From Candidatus Saccharimonadota bacterium (lineage in GTDB: Bacteria > Patescibacteriota > Saccharimonadia > Saccharimonadales > Saccharimonadaceae): DNA of 9,782 bases. The notes beneath the pieces are model-generated. The model saw only the letters and a program-made list of their open reading frames with translations, ran no database searches and was not told where the DNA came from. Where the stretch lies: assembly GCA_020428265.1 (NCBI GenBank), contig JAGQND010000026.1, forward strand, positions 1-9,782, given 5' to 3'. Each line of letters starts with the position of its first letter. Position 1 is the stretch's first letter. The position numbers were made by a program, and so were the translations under genes. Shown here one piece after another: positions 5,551 to 9,782 of the stretch.

Positions 5551-6622
5551 CCGCTTGCTGGTTGCGCCAATATGGCTCGGCTTGTTCCATAACGTATAAC
5601 AAATTTTTCTCTGGGTTGGCCATACCAGGGCGCTCTACTATGTCACGCAATATGCGTCTGCCTAGACAGGTAGCAAATGGAGTTGCTATTTCTATACATT
5701 TATCGCTACTTAGCTGCCTAGTGTAGAGACCCTCGACTATAATTACGCTTGCTGGTTCGACTACCCCATCGATTACAGGGTCCCCAGATACAAAGTCATA
5801 CACGCGTCTTGGCACAGCTATGCCGTTTTTTAGTTTGTATATATCGGTATCTAGTGCACGTAGGTCGTAGGTATCGGGGTGGTCCCAGCTCTGCCATTTT
5901 TCACCTGTAGTGGGGTTTCTTAGGGCTGTTACACCTCTGTTGTAGTCATCACTCGATATTATGGTTGGCGTGTGCCCTAGTACTTGTAGGTTTTGCTGTA
6001 ACTCTCGTACATAAGTAGACTTACCTGAGCCAGAGCGCCCAGTTATGGTTATGACCGTTGGTTCTGTATTGGTTTTAGATTGGATTAAGTCTAGGATTTC
6101 GCTTATTGGAGTGTCTGGCGTTTGGGCTGGCAGTTCATTTATAGGGGTAGCTTTGTTGATATTAAGCGCACTTGGCAGGTGAGACACGTCTATGAAGTCG
6201 CTATCAGACAGCCCCGTATCTGCAGTAAATATTTGCCAGTTTGTAGGGTTTTCGTACTCTACTTGTATTTCACCAGAGTTATAGAAGTCAAAACATACGC
6301 CTTCACAGGGCTCGTAGCGTATTTTTTGTAGTATACGGTGGCCTATTTGGCGGTAGTAATCATATATATCTATCGGGATTTCAGTTTCTATTTCTAGCCT
6401 TTTTATGCCCTCTGCTGTAACTTCGCCAGTGTTTTTGAGTGTTGCGGTATGGGTGTGGGTTTTTCGTATACGCAGGCTATATTCTTCGTCAGGTGAGCTT
6501 AAATATACTTGCTCTATGGGTGTACCGAGTGGCCTTAAATGTGCGAAATTTTCAGGGTTTTTGGGAGTCAACTTTTTTTCTTGTTCAAAATTATTTGTGT
6601 CAAATTTTTTTCGCTCGTTCAT
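5540..6622 (-). CDS. CYTH (triphosphate tunnel) domain fused to uridine-kinase-like P-loop domain
   Basis: The 360-residue cytoplasmic protein has two catalytic modules. Residues about 10-145 form a CYTH/triphosphate-tunnel fold: the EQEKK signature ExExK (13-17), IEQVYL (36-41), RIR (51-53), TLK (61-63), RLEIETE (75-81) and VEYE (121-124) supply the acidic and basic tunnel residues. After a linker, residues about 185-350 form a uridine-kinase/phosphoribulokinase-like NTPase: Walker A GRSGSGKST (195-203), SSDDYNRG (223-230), WDHPDTYD (246-253), IIVEGLY (294-300) and a lid-like RRILRD. CYTH enzymes act on triphosphates, polyphosphate or thiamine triphosphate; the kinase family phosphorylates nucleosides and related small molecules. 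Plant TTM1/TTM2 combine the two folds in reverse order. The substrate cannot be read from sequence. It is divergent from regulator B and convergent with regulator A, with an operator-like half-site before its ATG. Confidence 0.85.
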   Translation of the reverse strand: MNERKKFDTNNFEQEKKLTPKNPENFAHLRPLGTPIEQVYLSSPDEEYSLRIRKTHTHTATLKNTGEVTAEGIKRLEIETEIPIDIYDYYRQIGHRILQKIRYEPCEGVCFDFYNSGEIQVEYENPTNWQIFTADTGLSDSDFIDVSHLPSALNINKATPINELPAQTPDTPISEILDLIQSKTNTEPTVITITGRSGSGKSTYVRELQQNLQVLGHTPTIISSDDYNRGVTALRNPTTGEKWQSWDHPDTYDLRALDTDIYKLKNGIAVPRRVYDFVSGDPVIDGVVEPASVIIVEGLYTRQLSSDKCIEIATPFATCLGRRILRDIVERPGMANPEKNLLYVMEQAEPYWRNQQAATR

Positions 6623-6629
6623 AATACTA

Positions 6630-6637
6630 ACTCAAAT
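6630..6637 (-). promoter_or_regulatory. TTTGAGT operator half-site before the CYTH-kinase gene
   Basis: On the minus strand ATTTGAGT (6637-6630) lies 7 nt before the ATG at 6622, followed by a decayed second arm (TAGTAT instead of TCAAAT). It matches the left half of the dyad found in front of both regulators. A candidate promoter upstream is TTGATA (6685-6680), 17 nt, GTTAAT (6662-6657), of modest quality. Confidence 0.4.
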
Positions 6638-6709
6638 CTTTTTTAGTGATATTTAAATTAACCCTTTACATTTACATAATATCAACTACTATAAGTAATA
6701 GATAGTTAG

Positions 6710-6727
6710 TTTAATTTGAGTCAAATT
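6710..6727 (+). promoter_or_regulatory. -10 box and TTTGAGTCAAA operator of the second winged-helix/Nudix gene
   Basis: TTTAAT (6710-6715) occupies the same position relative to the dyad as TATAAT does in copy A. AATTTGA-G-TCAAATT (6713-6727) is a perfect 7+1+7 dyad lying over the predicted start near 6722. Fourteen bases (AATTTGAGTCAAAT) are identical to 4901-4914. No convincing -35 is seen. Confidence 0.6.
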
Positions 6728-6736
6728 ATTTTGTCT

Positions 6737-7405
6737 ATGAGCGAAATTCAACACAATATACAGAAACAAATCATACGCGTACTGATGGGTAAAAAGGTAT
6801 CGCGCTATAGCGACATGAGGCCGCGCAATGCTAATAGTAACTTGTATAATTACCACCTCAAAAAGCTCTTAGCTGGCGGCTATGTGCTAAAAAATGGCAG
6901 GGAATACAGGTTAGCGCCTAAGGGGCTACGCTACGTGGACCGTCTGAGTCTGGAAACATTTGAGTCTCGCCGTCAGCCAAAACTTGTGACATCGGCAATA
7001 CTACTAGACGAAATGGGTCGAGTGTTGATGTATAAGCAGCCTAAGCAGCCGTTTATAGATGGCTACACTATACCTATAGGCAAAATACACGAGGAAGACG
7101 CTAGCATATCGGCCGCCATGAGTCGTGAACTGAAAGAAAAGCTAGGTGTAGATATTACCCCGATATATACCGGTCAGTATTACATGCGAGTGCTGCAGGA
7201 AGGTGAGCATATAACTACTATTTTGAATCACGTGTTCCGAGCTCGTGTGAGTGCTGATATTGAGGTGCAAAAGGGCGAATGGGTAGAGGTAGGCCTACTA
7301 AAAGACTCTGACATGTACCCTGGTATCAAAGAAATACTCGGTAGTTCTATGAACAACGAGCAGTTTACTATACAAGACTTGACTATTGATTATGACCCGA
7401 GTTAA
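6737..7405 (+). CDS. Winged-helix/Nudix-fold protein, probable ligand-responsive regulator (copy B)
   Basis: The 222-residue paralogue of the 4915 gene shares its N-terminal winged helix (about 3-62; RPRNANSNLYNYHLKKLLAGGYV aligns with copy A's RP...NLYSYHLSKL...GFV) and C-terminal Nudix fold (about 82-215). The Nudix box is better kept than in copy A but still altered: GKIHEEDASISAAMSRELKEKLGV (115-138) has one extra residue between the first acidic position and RE, Asp for Glu, and Lys for the second Glu of REUXEE. Weak activity cannot be excluded; sensing is more likely. ATG 6737 is preferred over an in-frame TTG at 6716, because that TTG lies inside the operator, upstream of the predicted transcript start, and the ATG matches copy A's N-terminus. 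No ribosome binding site. Its end overlaps murC by 23 nt. Confidence 0.82.
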   Translation: MSEIQHNIQKQIIRVLMGKKVSRYSDMRPRNANSNLYNYHLKKLLAGGYVLKNGREYRLAPKGLRYVDRLSLETFESRRQPKLVTSAILLDEMGRVLMYKQPKQPFIDGYTIPIGKIHEEDASISAAMSRELKEKLGVDITPIYTGQYYMRVLQEGEHITTILNHVFRARVSADIEVQKGEWVEVGLLKDSDMYPGIKEILGSSMNNEQFTIQDLTIDYDPS

Positions 7406-8642
7406 CTTGGCCGCGTAGCCAAGAGTCTATGGGGCCAGCGCCCATGATGAGCACCAGCGAACCACGATTGCGTGCTGCCTGAATATTTTGCCACAGATTG
7501 TCGTCTAGCTCGACGAAATGTAGGTTGTTGTGATGTACATTAGCTGTTAAGTCGGCTGGTGTGAGGATTGGTAAACTGGGGTCTTCGCGGGTTTGGTAAG
7601 TGGGTACCCAGTAAAGTTCGCTAGCACTTGCAAAAACTTCAGTAGTGTAGCCACTTGCTACTTCGTGCTGGCGGACGTTTTGGTGGGGCTGGTACACTAC
7701 CGTGACGTCGCTAGATAATTCTCGTGCCATGGCTATGGTAGCTTTGATTTCGCGCGGGTGTACGGCGTAGTCGGTGTACAGGTTGTCGGCGAGCCGTTCA
7801 AACCTTCGCCCGGCACCAGGGAACTTACCAAGTGCTGCTACTACGTCGCCCTGTGCATTTATGCGCTGCATGGTCTTGACTACTAGGTTGGCGTTGCGGC
7901 GTATGTGTTCGCCAGGTAGTGCAATATTTGCTACGTCTTTGTCCCCTAGTACCCACGCAGTGGGCGAATCTACGCCTAGTGCAGCGGCCTCGGACTGCCA
8001 CAATATACTGCCCTGACTTTGGCTCACAAACTGCTTAAATGCGGCGTTGTAATCGGCTTGAGTGGGGTATGTATCGGGGTGGTCGTAGCTGAGCGCCGGT
8101 ATGACTGCCAAAAATGGCTTGAAATGTAGCATATTGCGGTCGTATTCGTCGCATTCGTATACAAAATACTCGCTGCCCGGCTGGTAGCGGCCGCTTGGTC
8201 CAAAACTAATAGTGGTGCCTATGGAGTAACTAACTGGTATCCCAAGCTGCATGAAAGACCACACTAGCATAGACGTGGTGGTGGTTTTACCGTGTGTGCC
8301 GGCCACAGCTATGAGTTTTAAGTTTTTGTCGGTTATGATTTGCGCCAGTAGTTCGTCGCGCTTGCTGACTTTGATACCTAGTGACTGTGCCCGTACAAGC
8401 TCTGGGTGGTCTACAGGAAGGGCTGAGGTATACACAAACCAATCTACGGGCGACTCGGCATGTATGCTTGCTAGGTGCTCGCCGGTTTGGTCTAGGCTAA
8501 CTTGTACGCCGCGGGCGGAGAGTTCATCTGTAGTGAGGCTTGTGGAGCGGTCTGAGCCGGTAACGCTGTACCCTGCATCGAGTGCTATCTCGGCTAGTGG
8601 TCCTAGACCCACGCCGCCTATGCCGCAGAAGTAAATATTCAT
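7383..8642 (-). CDS. murC: UDP-N-acetylmuramate--L-alanine ligase
   Basis: MurC adds the first residue of the peptidoglycan stem peptide (L-Ala) to UDP-MurNAc using ATP, in the cytoplasm. The 419-residue protein shows the nucleotide-sugar N-domain (CGIGGVGLGPLAEIA, 6-20; TGSD near 28-31), the ATP loop AVAGTHGKTTTTSML (112-125), ECDEYDRN (163-170), SYDHPDTY (185-192), GAGRRFE at the start of the C-domain, DYAVHPREI (bacterial MurC: DDYGHHPTEI), YQPHQNVR, and a final VLIMGAGPID. It is somewhat shorter than the usual 450-490 residues. Mpl (tripeptide ligase) is a less likely alternative. It stands apart from other mur genes and has a leaderless promoter. Its 3' end overlaps regulator B with no room for a terminator. 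Confidence 0.9.
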   Translation of the reverse strand: MNIYFCGIGGVGLGPLAEIALDAGYSVTGSDRSTSLTTDELSARGVQVSLDQTGEHLASIHAESPVDWFVYTSALPVDHPELVRAQSLGIKVSKRDELLAQIITDKNLKLIAVAGTHGKTTTTSMLVWSFMQLGIPVSYSIGTTISFGPSGRYQPGSEYFVYECDEYDRNMLHFKPFLAVIPALSYDHPDTYPTQADYNAAFKQFVSQSQGSILWQSEAAALGVDSPTAWVLGDKDVANIALPGEHIRRNANLVVKTMQRINAQGDVVAALGKFPGAGRRFERLADNLYTDYAVHPREIKATIAMARELSSDVTVVYQPHQNVRQHEVASGYTTEVFASASELYWVPTYQTREDPSLPILTPADLTANVHHNNLHFVELDDNLWQNIQAARNRGSLVLIMGAGPIDSWLRGQVNSGHNQ

Positions 8643-8648
8643 GGTTTT

Positions 8649-8654
8649 AGTATA
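8649..8654 (-). promoter_or_regulatory. -10 box TATACT, leaderless murC start
   Basis: On the minus strand TATACT (8654-8649) ends 6 nt before the murC ATG, so transcription should begin at the A of the start codon. A weak -35 (TTTAAT) lies 17 nt further upstream. Confidence 0.55.
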
Positions 8655-8684
8655 CGCTAATTAGGGGTGAGATTAAACAGCTCG

Positions 8685-8702
8685 TGGTATACTAAATTTA
8701 GT
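8685..8702 (+). promoter_or_regulatory. Extended -10 promoter with palindrome at the start site of the 8722 gene
   Basis: TG-g-TATACT (8685-8693) is an extended -10 element. It overlaps ACTAAATTTAGT (8691-8702), a perfect 12-bp palindrome that would cover the transcription start near 8700. The -10 boxes of this promoter and of murC form the inverted pair TTAGTATAC (8647-8655) / GTATACTAA (8687-8695). The palindrome may be an operator, but it is AT-rich and could be chance. Confidence 0.5.
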
Positions 8703-8721
8703 GAAAGTGGTGGGTTAACTA

Positions 8722-9354
8722 GTGGCAGACAAACGTGAAGCACAAAAAAACCTCAAGCGACTGCAGTATTTGAAAACTTGGCAGTTAGTTTTGGTGTTTT
8801 TGCTGTTTGCATTTATAGCTGCTACGTTTATGCGCCTCAATAACGTAGGTATGGCGCAGCGCCGCGAAGCCGTGATACAAGCCGACAAAGCAGGTGACAA
8901 AGAGGCGATAAAGGCCAGGGTATTTGAGCTGCAGCGCTTTGTGACGTCCCATATGAACGCCAATATGGGTGTAGTATACCTGGAAAACCAATATAGGCGA
9001 GACTCGCAGGCAGCTATAGACGCAGCGAGTGGCGTAAGTAACCCTAACGGCAATATATACAAAAAAGCTCAAGATGAGTGTGCGCCGAAGTTTTCGCACT
9101 ATTCACAGGCTTATTTGCAGTGTACGGTGGACTTTTTGAACAAATATTCACCGGCCGAGCAAAAAGCTGTCTCGCCTGATTTACTACCCAAGGTAGATTT
9201 GTATCGTTATAGTTTCGTGTCCCCTCTGTGGGCGCCTGATTTTGCGGGTATGTTTGTGTTAATTGCAGTATTTATTTTGTTTGTTATAATTGCGCGTATA
9301 ACAGGGGTGATAATCCTCAAATCTATCATAAAAGCGCGAAATAATCACTCTTAG
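8722..9354 (+). CDS. Two-helix membrane protein with extracytoplasmic domain, unknown function
   Basis: The 210-residue protein has a basic cytoplasmic N-terminus (KREAQKNLKRLQYLK), TM1 at about 20-37, an extracytoplasmic helical domain of about 135 residues, and TM2 at about 174-198 with a short basic tail. The outer domain holds two cysteines (120 and 134) that could pair. This sensor-like topology lacks any cytoplasmic signalling module. Start GTG 8722 is chosen because an in-frame TAA at 8716 blocks extension and later ATGs would cut TM1; a weak GGTGGG precedes it. It is divergent from murC, sharing an 80-nt intergenic region, which may mean joint control, but no known family is recognised. 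Confidence 0.78.
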   Translation: MADKREAQKNLKRLQYLKTWQLVLVFLLFAFIAATFMRLNNVGMAQRREAVIQADKAGDKEAIKARVFELQRFVTSHMNANMGVVYLENQYRRDSQAAIDAASGVSNPNGNIYKKAQDECAPKFSHYSQAYLQCTVDFLNKYSPAEQKAVSPDLLPKVDLYRYSFVSPLWAPDFAGMFVLIAVFILFVIIARITGVIILKSIIKARNNHS

Positions 9355-9357
9355 GTG

Positions 9358-9387
9358 TTGACAAGGGTTAGGCTTACGCGGTAATCT
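9358..9387 (+). promoter_or_regulatory. Promoter of the small basic protein gene
   Basis: A perfect TTGACA (9358-9363), 18 nt, then TAATCT (9382-9387). The -35 is excellent and the -10 poor. The predicted leader carries AAAGGAGG (9405-9412), a strong ribosome binding site 10 nt before the ATG. Confidence 0.45.
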
Positions 9388-9422
9388 GACTACTGTATAG
9401 CACTAAAGGAGGTATAAGACCA

Positions 9423-9629
9423 ATGGCTTACAAGCATACAAACTCAAAAGGCGTAACATACTATCTACATAAGACTGAAGTAACTCTACGTGGTGGCAAA
9501 CCACAGACTATCTACTTCTTCGCTAAGGTAGAGAAGAACGAAAAGGGTGAACCAGTAGATCTTCCAGAAGATCGCGTAGTTAAAGAAAACCCACGCAACG
9601 GTTTCCTAACTATCTCAAAGAAGAAATAA
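9423..9629 (+). CDS. Small conserved-looking basic protein of unknown function
   Basis: The 68-residue soluble protein (MAYKHTNSKGVTYYLHKTEV...ENPRNGFLTISKKK) is Lys-rich, with no signal or membrane helix and a probable short beta-sheet fold. The consensus ribosome binding site AAAGGAGG, its own terminator, and codon choice leaning to ATC, GGT and CGT suggest high expression. Wording such as TVTLRGGK...IYFF and ENPRNGFL is familiar to me from uncharacterised small proteins of Patescibacteria, but I cannot name a family or function. It is the last gene before a region that looks like a replication-initiation control region. Confidence 0.82.
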   Translation: MAYKHTNSKGVTYYLHKTEVTLRGGKPQTIYFFAKVEKNEKGEPVDLPEDRVVKENPRNGFLTISKKK

Positions 9630-9650
9630 TTTACATTTCTTATACACACT

Positions 9651-9686
9651 CCGCCCTCAGTTATGGGGGCGGTTTGTTGTTAATTT
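9651..9686 (+). terminator. Intrinsic terminator after the small basic protein
   Basis: CCGCCCTC (9651-9658) pairs with GGGGGCGG (9665-9672; one U-G pair) around a 6-nt loop, followed by TTTGTTGTTAATTTT. A textbook GC-rich stem with a T-rich tail. Confidence 0.88.
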
Positions 9687-9699
9687 TATATCATCATAC

Positions 9700-9719
9700 T
9701 GTGGATAAGTTGTTGATAA
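9700..9719 (-). promoter_or_regulatory. Two DnaA-box-like sites
   Basis: On the minus strand TTATCCACA (9708-9700) matches the consensus DnaA box exactly, and TTATCAACA (9719-9711), 2 nt away and in the same direction, differs by one base. The adjoining 9681-9699 is AT-rich. This suggests an origin or an autoregulated dnaA promoter, though two sites alone are not proof. Confidence 0.5.
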
Positions 9720-9741
9720 GCATTATGAACGGTGCTAAACT
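9713..9741 (+). promoter_or_regulatory. Outward promoter for a gene beyond the right edge
   Basis: TTGATA (9713-9718), 17 nt, then TAAACT (9736-9741), preceded by TG-c (9733-9735) as an extended -10. The second DnaA-like site overlaps its -35. The transcript would start near 9748 and leave the window; no start codon with a ribosome binding site is visible before 9782. Confidence 0.55.
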
Positions 9742-9782
9742 TAAATCAAACAAACAGGTGCCAAAATACCCCGCGAATATTA

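Noticed and set aside
6716..6736. TTG at 6716 as the start of regulator B
   Set aside because: It lies inside the operator and before the predicted transcript start, adds residues with no counterpart in copy A, and has no ribosome binding site.
7774..8634. Plus-strand open frames opposite murC
   Set aside because: Antisense shadows of a clear murC, with no promoter or ribosome binding site.
7383..8642. Mpl or another Mur ligase instead of MurC
   Set aside because: The GTHGKTTTTSML loop, HPREI and YQPHQNVR segments fit MurC best, although Mpl is related and not strictly excluded.
8701..8718. Five-codon ORF (GTG AAA GTG GTG GGT TAA) at the predicted transcript start before the 8722 gene, as a leader peptide
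   Set aside because: Too short to distinguish from chance; no attenuator hairpin follows it.
1..9629. TGA recoded as glycine
   Set aside because: All genes are full length under the standard code and conserved glycines use GGN codons, so there is no sign of in-frame TGA.
9681..9708. DnaA-trio element next to the DnaA box
   Set aside because: The ATGATGATA repeat on the minus strand does not match the known trio orientation (CTACTA on the box strand); only AT-richness is claimed.

Overview
The window is a compact, gene-dense stretch of bacterial chromosome. It holds 14 protein genes (13 complete, one cut by the left edge) and no RNA genes, insertion sequences or CRISPR array. Genes are short, several overlap by 8-23 bases, ATA and CTA codons are common, and several start codons sit only a few bases after a -10 box. 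With a short 419-residue MurC, a stand-alone trmB, and small secreted or membrane proteins of no recognisable family, this fits a reduced-genome Patescibacteria (CPR) lineage, most likely Saccharibacteria (TM7). That placement is inferred from style and gene set; no rRNA is present to confirm it. All 14 stop codons are TAA or TAG.

Left part (1-2600, + strand): the 3' three quarters of aspS; a promoter-linked pair coding for a small single-helix membrane protein and a YtxH-like membrane-anchored helical protein, closed by a strong terminator; then an isolated gene of unknown function with its own promoter and terminator and clearly different codon use, probably acquired horizontally.

Middle part (2600-4900): a metallo-beta-lactamase-fold hydrolase on the minus strand, divergent from a three-gene operon (secreted helical protein, single-pass membrane protein, trmB) whose genes overlap by 8 nt. 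The trmB terminator is fused to the promoter of the next gene.

Centre (4875-7405): the most interesting block. Two paralogous winged-helix/Nudix-fold proteins (probable ligand-sensing repressors with degenerate Nudix boxes) flank a minus-strand protein that fuses a CYTH/triphosphate-tunnel domain to a uridine-kinase-like P-loop domain. A dyad, TTTGAGTCAAA, lies at the predicted transcription start of both regulators, and a half-site lies just before the kinase start codon. I propose a self-regulated nucleotide or polyphosphate metabolism module.

Right part (7383-9782): murC on the minus strand, divergent from a two-helix membrane protein with an extracytoplasmic loop; a small basic protein with a strong ribosome binding site and terminator; then 153 bases without a gene, containing two DnaA-box-like sites overlapping a good promoter that fires out of the window. 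This suggests that dnaA or the replication origin may lie just beyond the right edge. No gene-free stretch exceeds 300 bases; the longest are 1960-2114 and 9630-9782, both described below.
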